56,183 bases of DNA from Anabaena sp. FACHB-1237 (GTDB lineage Bacteria > Cyanobacteriota > Cyanobacteriia > Cyanobacteriales > Nostocaceae): contig NZ_JACJPV010000028.1 of assembly GCF_014696225.1 (NCBI RefSeq), forward strand, positions 1 through 56,183. Direction: 5' to 3'. This document shows positions 16,644 through 24,767 of the stretch, in pieces. Within the stretch, counting starts at the first letter, position 1. The number at the start of each line of letters is the position of its first letter. The notes under the pieces are model-generated. The model was not told where the DNA came from, did not search any database, and saw only the letters and a list, made by a program, of their open reading frames with translations. The position numbers were made by a program, and so were the translations under genes.

Positions 16644-16698
16644 GTAGCACAAGCATCTTGCTTGTATTAATTATTCAATTTAAAGGCACAACAGCTTA
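16644..16698. mobile_element. Truncated R1 MITE copy
   Basis: The right half of the R1 element: GTAGCACAAGCATCTTGC through CACAACAGCTTA. The left end is missing. The remainder of 16518-16940 contains a CTAACGCACCCTAC repeat scrap and the 33-bp hairpin below. Confidence 0.75.
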
Positions 16699-16880
16699 GA
16701 ATTCGGGGATGTGAACAACTTGATTAATGGTACGTTACGGCTGTAGCTAACGCACCCTACACATACTACAAATACCACAAATACTCAAGTCTTGCCTCTA
16801 GTTAACGGATGACAGAGATTTTTATTTTCAATTGATCAGTAACAATAAGTAAAATGAACATGAATAATTATTCACAATTT

Positions 16881-16913
16881 AGATCCCCGACTTCTTAAAG
16901 AAGTCGGGGATCT
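16881..16913. repeat. 33-bp hairpin AGATCCCCGACTTCTT (copy 1)
   Basis: A near-perfect inverted repeat: AGATCCCCGACTTCTT, one central base, then AAGAAGTCGGGGATCT. It lies 27 bp past the stop of ssb (minus strand), where it may terminate transcription. Six further copies of identical length are in this window. Confidence 0.8.
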
Positions 16914-16940
16914 GGCAGTTACAATATACGCTACATTTTA

Positions 16941-17465
16941 TTAAAATGGAATATCATCAGGATCAGGATTAACTGGTTCAGTATAGGCAGGCTGAACTGG
17001 TGCGGGTTGATAGGTTTGTTGATATGCTGGTTGTGGAGGTGTTTGTGGAACTGTTGCTGGAGGATAATAGGTAGGTTGTGCTGTTGCTTGTGCCACCGGA
17101 GTTTGTGCAGGTGGTGCAGTTCTCGTTGCTGTTGTTGTGGGGGAACTACTATGACTGCTGACTTGTCCAATTAAATGGATTCTTTGAATGGTTAAATCTG
17201 CACGTTTTTCCTTAAATCCTTCACTGCGTTCGATGGTATTCATGCCCAAACGCCCTTCAATGATTACGCGATCGCCCTGATGATAATTTTGATGCACTTC
17301 TTTGGCCAAATTTCCCCAACTAACCACTTTTAAGGGATGAGTGGGATCATCTGGCTTTGTTCCTGGTACATGAACGATCATTTCTGTAACTTCTAACCCG
17401 TCTGGTGTGTGACGCAGTTGAGGGTTATCATAGATTTCCACCATCAAAATACAACTATTCATCAA
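16941..17465 (-). CDS. ssb: Single-stranded DNA-binding protein
   Basis: A 173-174-residue SSB that coats single-stranded DNA in replication and repair. The OB fold is at ~1-105 (MNSCILMVEIYDNPQLR, VVSWGNLAKEV, VIIEGRLGMNT). A Pro/Gln/Thr-rich linker runs ~108-165, and the acidic tail ends DPDDIPF, the conserved partner-binding tip. Two ATGs are adjacent (17465 and 17462); an AGGAGAA site lies just upstream, and the second ATG gives the canonical MNSC start. Confidence 0.95.
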   Translation of the reverse strand: MMNSCILMVEIYDNPQLRHTPDGLEVTEMIVHVPGTKPDDPTHPLKVVSWGNLAKEVHQNYHQGDRVIIEGRLGMNTIERSEGFKEKRADLTIQRIHLIGQVSSHSSSPTTTATRTAPPAQTPVAQATAQPTYYPPATVPQTPPQPAYQQTYQPAPVQPAYTEPVNPDPDDIPF

Positions 17466-17530
17466 ATTCTCCTGATTTTCCTATGCTTTTATAATTTAGT
17501 GAGAACTATCATCACAATGTACAACACTTG

Positions 17531-17630
17531 GCCAGCACATTGGTAGGGTGCGTCAGATATCAACAATCTGTTTATTTGTAGGAATGCAGTCTAACACACT
17601 ATACAAAAGATTTTTGGCGTGACTATAAAA
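17531..17630. repeat. Partial R2 element upstream of ssb
   Basis: GGCCAGCACATTGGTAGGGT, then GCGTCAGATATCAACAAT, corresponds to one arm and the centre of the R2 MITEs at 23041 and 23541 in reverse. The other end is degenerate. Confidence 0.5.
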
Positions 17631-17680
17631 ATATTCATTAAGACAACAATTATATCTATATCTCCGACTTCCTCAAGAAA

Positions 17681-18862
17681 TCAGAGATATTTATCTTCCT
17701 GCTCTTTCAACATTACTAATTTACCACCTTTAACTAATGCAAACCTTTTACCCATCCATGTAATTTTATTACCAAAAAAGCTATAAATCCACATACTAAA
17801 TCTTACCACATCCCAAACAGGAATCAACCAAAAATAGCGTTTAGTAACCTCATCATTAATCACCTTTATTCCTATTACCCAAGCCATGAAAAATCGGCAT
17901 AACCAAGTAATAAATAAAAGGGTAATTCCCCATAAACTAAACTTACTAATAATCAATAAAATTAAACTAGAAATAGTACCAAAAGTAAACATTAAACCAG
18001 TATAACCTCCAGGACGAGAAACCCGAACACATTTAGCCCAACGAATTTGTCTATTGAGAGAATCTAAAAACTTACTTTTAGCTAAATTATGGGTAACTAT
18101 ATAATTAGATAAAATCACCTTATACCCTAATTGACTGGGTAAATATCCCAATTGATAATCATCTGCTAAATAATCAGATATACCTGCCAAACCACCAATT
18201 TCTAATAATACATTTTTGCGGATCACAATAGTAGAACCAAAGGCAAATTTTACCCCTTGTAATTGTTTACTGACTAAAATACAAGGTTGAAAATCCGTCG
18301 CTGTACCAATAGCTTCTAAAATTGCCGTTATTCCTGTAGCTTGGGAACGATATAAACAGGTAACAACTCCCACATTTTCATCTTGTAATGGTGGAATAAT
18401 ACTGTTTAAATAATCGCTATTTACCCGAATATCACTATCAGCAATAACTAAAATATCATATTTTGCTAAATCATAACCATTAGCAAGATTACTAATTTTT
18501 AAATTCGCGCCAATAATATCATTTTTAATCACCAAACTAATATCTTTATTTGGATATTCTTCAATCAATTTATGCACAATTTGTATAATTGGATCTTTTT
18601 CATCCCGTACAGTAAAAATAATTTGGTATTGCGGATAATCCTGTATAATAAAAGAAACTAAATTTTCATAACTGTCTGTATCTACTCCGCATAAAGGTTT
18701 GAGAATAGTTACAGGAGGATGAAAATTGGGGTTAATAGGATCAGAAAAATGGGAAAAAGCGATCGCTGCATAAACCCCATAGCAGTAAAATAAAATAGCT
18801 GATATAGATAAGATCAACATCAGCCCTTTTATTATTAAGAAAAACAGAGATACATCAATCAT
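17681..18862 (-). CDS. Ceramide-glucosyltransferase-like (GT21/HpnI-type) membrane glycosyltransferase
   Basis: A 393-residue membrane enzyme. An N-terminal helix (~8-36) is followed by a GT2/GT21 catalytic domain, then two to three C-terminal helices (~285-350). The GT21 signature residues are present: D61 region (CGVDTDSYENL), DSD at 142-144, ADDYQLG at 233-239, and RQIRWAKCVR from 271 (RxxRW). Relatives glycosylate sphingolipids, or add N-acetylglucosamine to bacteriohopanetetrol (HpnI); no hopanoid cyclase is in this window, so the acceptor is open. Its ATG overlaps the start codon of the divergent ABC exporter, which suggests a shared role in making and exporting a glycolipid or similar product; this is inference. 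Confidence 0.82.
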   Translation of the reverse strand: MIDVSLFFLIIKGLMLILSISAILFYCYGVYAAIAFSHFSDPINPNFHPPVTILKPLCGVDTDSYENLVSFIIQDYPQYQIIFTVRDEKDPIIQIVHKLIEEYPNKDISLVIKNDIIGANLKISNLANGYDLAKYDILVIADSDIRVNSDYLNSIIPPLQDENVGVVTCLYRSQATGITAILEAIGTATDFQPCILVSKQLQGVKFAFGSTIVIRKNVLLEIGGLAGISDYLADDYQLGYLPSQLGYKVILSNYIVTHNLAKSKFLDSLNRQIRWAKCVRVSRPGGYTGLMFTFGTISSLILLIISKFSLWGITLLFITWLCRFFMAWVIGIKVINDEVTKRYFWLIPVWDVVRFSMWIYSFFGNKITWMGKRFALVKGGKLVMLKEQEDKYL

Positions 18863-20498
18863 GAATTTAATCTACTTCCTGTTACGTTCGTCTTGGTTAA
18901 TGGTAGTAATAGCTATTATTACAGGTTTTTTAAGTGGTGCTAGTAGTGCGGGACTTATAGCAGTTATTAGTAATGCAGCTAGTAAAAGCAATACATCTCC
19001 TTTATCTACCGTTGCTTGGGGTTTTTTAGGTTTAGTAATTGTGGCATTAATTACGGGGGTAATTTCTCAAATCATGCTGATTCGTTTATCACAAAATGCC
19101 GTTTTACAATTGCGAGTGCGGTTAAGTCAGCAAATATTAAATTCAGAATTAAGCCATTTAGAAAAATTAGGCAATCCCCGACTATTAGCAACCTTAACAG
19201 AGGATGTACAAGCCGTAGCTAATGCTGTTTATATCATACCTTTTTTGTGTATTGATTTATCAATGGCATTAGGATGTTTATTATATATCACTTGGTTATC
19301 ATGGTTAGTTTTTATCATGGTTGTTACTTTGATGATAGTGGCCATTAGTAGTTGTAAATTGTTGTTAGATAAGGGAGAAAAATTACTAGCTGCTGCTAGA
19401 GAAGATCAAGATAGTTTATTTAAAGATTTTAGCACAATTACCGCCGGAATTAAAGAATTAAAATTACATTATCAACGTCGGCAATTTTTTCTCAGTCATC
19501 GTTTAGAAAATCATGCTAAACTATTTCTGCGTCATAATACTCAAGGTTTAACATTATTTGCTACTACCACAAGTTGGGGTAAATTAATCTTTTTCTTTGC
19601 TATTGGTTTTGTATTATTTGTTTTACCATATTTATTAACTATTAATGCTGCTACTTTATCGGGATATATTCTCACTTTTACTTATTTAATGTTACCAATG
19701 GATAATATTGCTAATAATTTACCATTAATTAGTAAAGCTAGTGTAGCATTACAAAAAATTGAATCTTTGGGTTTATCTCTTGCAAGTCGCAGTGAAAACG
19801 GCATTATTCCTACTGATAATATTATCAATTGGCAAAGTTTACAATTAGAAAATATTGTCCATAACTATTATACAGATCAAGATGATAGCAGTTTTACCCT
19901 TGGTCCAATTAATTTAACATTATATCCCCAAGAATTAGTATTCATTGTCGGAGGAAATGGCAGTGGAAAGTCATCTTTAGCTAAGTTAATTACTGGTTTA
20001 TATATTCCTGAGTCTGGTAATATTATTTTTAATCAAGAGGTAATTTCTGATCGTAATAGAGAATGGTATCGTCAACATTTTTCGGTGATATTTTCTGATT
20101 TTTACTTATTTGATGAATTGTTTGGCTTAGGAAATAATTTAGGAGATAAAGAATTAGAAATTCAAGTACAAAAATATTTGCATAAATTACAACTGGATAA
20201 AAAAGTTAAGATAGAAAAAGGAGAACTTTCTACTATTTCATTATCCCAAGGACAAAGAAAAAGATTAGCATTATTAACAGCATATTTAGAAAATCGTCCT
20301 ATTTATTTATTTGATGAATGGGCAGCAGATCAAGATCCCATCTTTAAAGATATATTCTATAATCAATTATTACCAGAATTGCGACAACAAGGTAAAACAA
20401 TTTTAGTTATTAGTCATGATGATCATTATTTTCATTTAGCAGATAGAATCATTAAATTAGATTATGGTAAAATTGAATCTGATCATTATATAAAGTAG
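18861..20498 (+). CDS. Cyclic-peptide-type ABC exporter (SyrD/PvdE family)
   Basis: A 545-residue fused permease-ATPase. Six helices lie in ~1-290. The ATP-binding domain has Walker A GGNGSGKSS (364-372), signature LSQGQ (461-465), Walker B IYLFDE (481-486) and the H-loop in VISHDDHY. SyrD/PvdE-type transporters export peptide or siderophore precursors across the inner membrane and are widespread in cyanobacteria outside NRPS clusters. No NRPS or RiPP gene is adjacent. The only neighbour is the divergent glycosyltransferase, whose start codon overlaps this one by two bases, so there is no intergenic promoter region. The N-terminus MNLIYFLLRSSW matches the family start. Confidence 0.88.
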   Translation: MNLIYFLLRSSWLMVVIAIITGFLSGASSAGLIAVISNAASKSNTSPLSTVAWGFLGLVIVALITGVISQIMLIRLSQNAVLQLRVRLSQQILNSELSHLEKLGNPRLLATLTEDVQAVANAVYIIPFLCIDLSMALGCLLYITWLSWLVFIMVVTLMIVAISSCKLLLDKGEKLLAAAREDQDSLFKDFSTITAGIKELKLHYQRRQFFLSHRLENHAKLFLRHNTQGLTLFATTTSWGKLIFFFAIGFVLFVLPYLLTINAATLSGYILTFTYLMLPMDNIANNLPLISKASVALQKIESLGLSLASRSENGIIPTDNIINWQSLQLENIVHNYYTDQDDSSFTLGPINLTLYPQELVFIVGGNGSGKSSLAKLITGLYIPESGNIIFNQEVISDRNREWYRQHFSVIFSDFYLFDELFGLGNNLGDKELEIQVQKYLHKLQLDKKVKIEKGELSTISLSQGQRKRLALLTAYLENRPIYLFDEWAADQDPIFKDIFYNQLLPELRQQGKTILVISHDDHYFHLADRIIKLDYGKIESDHYIK

Positions 20499-20624
20499 TA
20501 CAAGCATCTTCCTTGCATCTCTTATCAAACTTAAATAATTGATTTATTGGGGCATAAAAAATGTAAAGATATTTATTTACTTGACTTATGCAGATTATAC
20601 CATGTCCGAGTAATGACTTAGGAT

Positions 20625-20841
20625 TAATATCATGTCGGTTCAATCACTTACGATATAGTTTAAGCTAATGTGCAGCACTCACTGTATAATTAAAAAACCT
20701 GAAGTTACAGTAGCACAAGCATCTTGCTTGTATTAATGATTCAAGTTAAAGGCACAACAGCTTATCATTGTATTGCCTTTTCCCAATTACCCATTACCAG
20801 CATCAACAAATATGATAAGTGTTCAAACGGACATGATATTA
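20625..20841. mobile_element. 217-bp inverted-repeat element carrying a nested R1 MITE
   Basis: The ends TAATATCATGTCGGTT...CACTTA and the inverted TAATATCATGTCCGTT...CACTTA match at 22 of 26 positions. The complete R1 MITE (20661-20764) sits inside. A partial relative of the left end lies near 11163-11186 (GCGTTCAATCACTTA). The rest of 20499-21040 shows a degenerate R1 scrap at 20497-20515 and no gene. Confidence 0.65.
20661..20764. mobile_element. 104-bp R1 MITE, second full copy
   Basis: Same length as 9948-10051 and identical except one base (TAATTATTC versus TAATGATTC). Near-identity suggests recent mobilisation by a transposase elsewhere in the genome. Confidence 0.85.
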
Positions 20842-21040
20842 AATGCAACTTGTCTACAAGGGTTGTGTAAACCGCGCATCTAATTTCTGGAGATGTCAAT
20901 GTTTGTGACGCTTAATCAATATAGATAAATGCTTTTATCAATAGTGAAATCTTATAAACCGTAAAATGCGTCAGAGTAGAGAAGATATTATGAATTGTGG
21001 CATCTGACACATTTTACAATACATATAATATAAAACTAAT

Positions 21041-21514
21041 TTATGAAAGAGAGTTTTCTACGGATTCTATGAGACAACGTGCTACTCTATCTACATAAGG
21101 TCGTGATAGAAACCATATTAAGGGAGATAACCAACCTCGTAAAGTCACAGAATAAGATAAACAAGAACCACACACCATAGATTCTACTTGATAAGTGATG
21201 CGTTCTTCAATTCCAGGAATAGCGAGAACACGAATACTTAACATTTGTTTAGGGTTAACTCTTTCCACAAAGATGTGAATAGGAATAGGCCAAAACCTAG
21301 TCACAGCAAGAAAAATTAACCCTGGTTTGGGAACTAACCCTAATGGCACATTGGTACTTTTTAATAAAGGATGCCAGGAAACGTCTGTTAAATCAACTAC
21401 TTTTTTCCATAGATCATCTACGGAAGCAGAACTAATTTCTCGATATGTTCGCATTAGCGAAGCGTAAAACCAACGACGTTGACGATGGATAACTTTGGAA
21501 AACCAATTTGGCAC
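21041..21514 (-). CDS. SRPBCC-fold (START/Bet v1-like) protein
   Basis: A 157-residue protein with the pattern of polyketide-cyclase/SRPBCC proteins: ISSASVDDLWKKVVDLTDVSWHPL near the start, alternating strands (KPGLIFLAVTRFW, IEERITYQVESM) and a C-terminal helix. These fold around a hydrophobic cavity for lipid or cofactor binding. The ligand is unknown and no partner gene is close. A GGAGGATC ribosome site (minus strand) precedes the ATG. Confidence 0.7.
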   Translation of the reverse strand: MPNWFSKVIHRQRRWFYASLMRTYREISSASVDDLWKKVVDLTDVSWHPLLKSTNVPLGLVPKPGLIFLAVTRFWPIPIHIFVERVNPKQMLSIRVLAIPGIEERITYQVESMVCGSCLSYSVTLRGWLSPLIWFLSRPYVDRVARCLIESVENSLS

Positions 21515-21742
21515 TATTTTGATCCTCCTGGTGACATTTTTCTTAGAACTTACGGAAGTATATATATTTTAATGTCTATCTCTTATTGCTGTTATTTATT
21601 TTCTTGATGTTGTTTATGTTTGCGGGCTTTTGATTAATGTTATCTATGTTTGCAGGCAAGATGCCTGCACTACTTTTGATGGATTTTATGTCAATGTGAG
21701 CTAGGATTTGATTAAGGTCAATCAATCTCACACTCTCATTCT

Positions 21743-22135
21743 ATGATGAATGTAGCTAATCCATCAATTCGTGATTCTTCCTTAGTATCTGAACAGGAAG
21801 AAGAGTCTCGTGATCATCACCATGATGATCTCCATCATACATCAGTAGATTCTCTTCATCCTCATATTCACAGTGAAGAATCTTTAAAACGTATTGTTAA
21901 TCGTCTTTCTCGTATAGAAGGTCATGTTCGGGGTATTAAAAGTATGGTACAACAAAATACCCCTTGTCCTGATGTTTTATTACAAATTGCCGCAGTACGC
22001 GGAGCTTTAGATAAGGTAGCAAGAATTGTCTTAGATGAACATTTAACTGAGTGTATTGCTAGAGCAGCACAAGAGGGAAATATAGATACAGAAATTGCAC
22101 AGCTAAAAGCTGCTTTGGATAGGTTTCTCCCTTAA
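21743..22135 (+). CDS. CsoR/RcnR/InrS-family metal-sensing repressor
   Basis: A 130-residue all-helical DNA-binding repressor that releases DNA on metal binding. C75, H100 and C104 (CPDVLLQ; DEHLTEC) form the C-H-C site of copper/nickel sensors. A His/Asp-rich N-terminal tail (DHHHDDLHHTS, HPHIH) resembles that of the cyanobacterial nickel sensor InrS, making nickel or another divalent metal likely; the metal cannot be settled from sequence. No metal exporter lies next to it, so its target is elsewhere, or it regulates itself. Two ATGs lie at the start (21743, 21746). Confidence 0.85.
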   Translation: MMNVANPSIRDSSLVSEQEEESRDHHHDDLHHTSVDSLHPHIHSEESLKRIVNRLSRIEGHVRGIKSMVQQNTPCPDVLLQIAAVRGALDKVARIVLDEHLTECIARAAQEGNIDTEIAQLKAALDRFLP

Positions 22136-22196
22136 ACTGTCAGCTTTCAGTTGTTAAGTTATGTTTGTTTCAGTAATTGTGGTTAAAATTTGACAA

Positions 22197-23033
22197 GTGA
22201 TCCAAAATCAAAACTATCTTTGGAATTATTGTTTAATTGAACATTCGCAAAAACCTGTGATTTTGTTTTTACATGGTTTTATGGGGAATATTCATGAATT
22301 TTCCTCTGTCATTAATTTATTAAATGATGATTTTTCCTATCTTTGTGTTGATCTTCCTGGCCATGGTAAAACTCAAGTTTTACATGATGAATGTTATACT
22401 ATGGAAAATACAGCGATCGCTCTTATTCATTTATTAGATAACTTACAAATTCATCAATGTTTTCTCATTGGTTATTCTCTGGGAGGAAGATTAGCTTTAT
22501 ATCTCACTCTACATTTTCCTGATAGGTTTATTAAGGTAATTTTAGAGTCTGCTTCCCCAGGTTTATTAACCCAAATTGCCAGGTTATCCAGAATTAAACA
22601 TGATCAACAAATTGCTCGAAAATTAACCCGTATAGCTAATACATCTGAATTTTACAAATTTCTTGATTTTTGGTATCAACAACCAATTTTTGGCAATATT
22701 AAACATCAGCAATTTTATGAGAATATGTTAAATAGTCGTTTACAAAATAACCCTTTAACATTGGTAAAATCCCTACAATTCATGGGAACTGGGGTTCAAC
22801 CTTGTTTATGGGATAAATTATTTGATAATATCATCTCTATATTATTAATTGTGGGAGAAAAAGACGATAAATTTGTCAATCTTAATCAAGAAATGTTGCA
22901 AAGTTCGCCATTATTAAAATTACAAATAGTTGCTAATGTAGGACATAATATACATTTAGAAAATACTAGTATCTTTGTGCAAAACATTAGACACTTCTTT
23001 GTTGAACTAAAAGGATGTCTTAAAAGTTTTTAA
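22197..23033 (+). CDS. menH: Alpha/beta hydrolase, MenH-like
   Basis: A 278-residue alpha/beta hydrolase, probably 2-succinyl-6-hydroxy-2,4-cyclohexadiene-1-carboxylate synthase of the phylloquinone pathway. It has the LHGFMG oxyanion segment (25-30), DLPGHGKT, the nucleophile S94 in GYSLGG, an acid in VGEKDDKF, and histidine in VGHNIHLE. Cyanobacterial MenH proteins share the GFMGN/DLPGHG pattern. The start is GTG 22197; no ATG lies close to the first conserved strand. No other men gene is adjacent, so assignment rests on motifs and length. Confidence 0.72.
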   Translation: MIQNQNYLWNYCLIEHSQKPVILFLHGFMGNIHEFSSVINLLNDDFSYLCVDLPGHGKTQVLHDECYTMENTAIALIHLLDNLQIHQCFLIGYSLGGRLALYLTLHFPDRFIKVILESASPGLLTQIARLSRIKHDQQIARKLTRIANTSEFYKFLDFWYQQPIFGNIKHQQFYENMLNSRLQNNPLTLVKSLQFMGTGVQPCLWDKLFDNIISILLIVGEKDDKFVNLNQEMLQSSPLLKLQIVANVGHNIHLENTSIFVQNIRHFFVELKGCLKSF

Positions 23034-23040
23034 TGTATAT

Positions 23041-23188
23041 GGGACTTACGCAAGTGTGACACTAAAAAATCTGTTGAGTGGGTGCGTCAGATATCAACAA
23101 TTTGGTTATTTACATGATTTATACTGTCTGGCGCGGTTGATGAGCTTGTCGAACCACACCCTACCAATGTGCCAGTTACGTAAGTCCT
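23041..23188. mobile_element. 148-bp R2 MITE, copy A
   Basis: The ends GGACTTACGCAAGTG and, inverted, GGACTTACGTAACTGG bound the element. Inside are GGTGCGTCAGATATCAACAA and GAGCTTGTCGAACCACACCC. The 848-bp gap 23034-23881 contains this, copy B, and an AT-rich stretch with a 65-codon frame I do not accept as a gene. Confidence 0.75.
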
Positions 23189-23540
23189 GGTATAAATAAA
23201 CCCCCTTTGGTAAACCTCTCCCCAACATGGGAAGATCCTTTGAAACCCTTATTGCCTCCATTTAGTATATTTTTACTAAGTTAATTTGTCATATTTTGTA
23301 CTCTTAATTAGATCCTATACTGCATTATCATTGGTGCAACAAATCAAAAAGTATCATAAAATACTAATCTTTAACATATTTGATGATATAAATGTCTACA
23401 TGAGTTTTACTGATTTAAATTTTAATTGTATACAATATATATATATTATAATGATTTTTGTGGGAAATATACAGATATGTTAAAAATATTTAGATGATCC
23501 TAATCTTGAAATTGGGTTGTTTGAGAATCTCATTCAGGTA

Positions 23541-23677
23541 GGACTTACGCAAGTGTCACACTAAAAAATCTGTTGTCAGATATCAACAATTTGGTTATTT
23601 AGATGATTTATATTGTCTGACGTGGTTGGTGAGCTTGTCGAACCACACCCTACCAATGTGGCCGTTGCGTAAGTTCT
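23541..23677. mobile_element. 137-bp R2 MITE, copy B
   Basis: Same order and orientation as copy A, 353 bp further on, with a short internal deletion (GTGGGTGCG lost). Both carry the GAGCTTGTCGAACC insert. The two direct copies could recombine. Confidence 0.75.
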
Positions 23678-23881
23678 GTCAGGATAAAACAAGGATTGTA
23701 TAGATTATGGAATTTGCACTAAAATCACTACGAAGATAATCTGATAGGGTCGAGTGTGAGGTATGGTATTTTTTTTAGTCAATTGATCGTGAAATTACAG
23801 TTTAACGATAAAATTAATCCATTTCTTGTTGCGTCAAGGTTGACTACCTAAAAAATAGAGATAGAACTAGAGAGAGAATCT

Positions 23882-24520
23882 ATGTTTCAACTGTTAAGCC
23901 GTGTATTACTCTGGCTATTACTTGCTGCTATAGCCTACACTTTATTCCAAAAATGGTATCCATCAGGCAATTTTGTCAGTCGCTTTGGTTTAGGAATTGT
24001 GATCGCTATTTTAGCTTTAGCTTTTCTCAATCCTGGTGAACCTGCTGTTGCTTCCTTATGGCGATTAATATCCTTTCCGCTTAAACCATTAGGTGCTGTG
24101 ACATTAATGTTATTTTTAGCAGCGAAAAACATTAAAGATGGAGGAATAGGAAAACCAGGAGGTTATTTGTTAGGATGGTCTTTAGCTATTTTACTCCTAT
24201 CTAGTACGCCAGCGATCGCCTACTTCTTAGTTAGATCACCAGCAGCCAATGTTGGTAGTATTTATCCAGCAGATAATACCTCAACTGTAGTTATTGCCGC
24301 CAATAATACCTCCACTGTCTCCGATATACCAGCACAGATGATCATTTCCGCACAAAATCTGCAAATACCATCCTATTTATTACAAAACCCCCAACAAATT
24401 AATAACAGAGGTTTAAGAGTAGAAGACTTTGTTCCCAATGCGGAAACTTTACAACTGACAACACAAGTATGGGAAAGTTATCTTAACCAAATTTATATTT
24501 TCTTACGTGGTCGCCCTTAA
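23882..24520 (+). CDS. Cyanobacterial membrane protein of unknown function
   Basis: A 212-residue protein with four hydrophobic segments in the first 135 residues, then a polar tail with an imperfect internal repeat (NTSTVVIAANNTSTV) ending LRGRP. The four-helix start, including WRLISFPLKPLGAVTLMLFL, resembles the N-terminal region of long cyanobacterial YdcF/ElyC-type proteins, but the DUF218 domain is absent, so it could be a shortened paralogue. The start ATG 23882 has GAGAGAG upstream. A role with the ABC transporter 247 bp downstream is possible only by position. Confidence 0.6.
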   Translation: MFQLLSRVLLWLLLAAIAYTLFQKWYPSGNFVSRFGLGIVIAILALAFLNPGEPAVASLWRLISFPLKPLGAVTLMLFLAAKNIKDGGIGKPGGYLLGWSLAILLLSSTPAIAYFLVRSPAANVGSIYPADNTSTVVIAANNTSTVSDIPAQMIISAQNLQIPSYLLQNPQQINNRGLRVEDFVPNAETLQLTTQVWESYLNQIYIFLRGRP

Positions 24521-24767
24521 CCAACTAAAATTAGGGATAGGTGAAAACGGATTAGGAACAACCAACTTTCAGTTATATTTACCCACATAAGTGGATTTTG
24601 TTTGTGTAACTGCCTTTTATAACCAATATATATAGCATATTCTATTCTAAGAAGTTATAAAATTGTCTGTGTTTATCTGCATTTATCCGCGCTAAAACAT
24701 GGTAAATTGTAACTTACTGGGGTGGGAATTGCTATATATTAATAATTAATAGTGAAAATAATTGCAA

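Noticed and set aside
16941..17170. 79-codon Gln/His-rich frame overlapping ssb
   Set aside because: Frame shadow of the Pro/Gln linker of SSB.
23286..23483. 65-codon plus-strand frame
   Set aside because: AT-rich, Ile/Tyr/Phe-dominated, no ribosome site, lies between two R2 MITEs.
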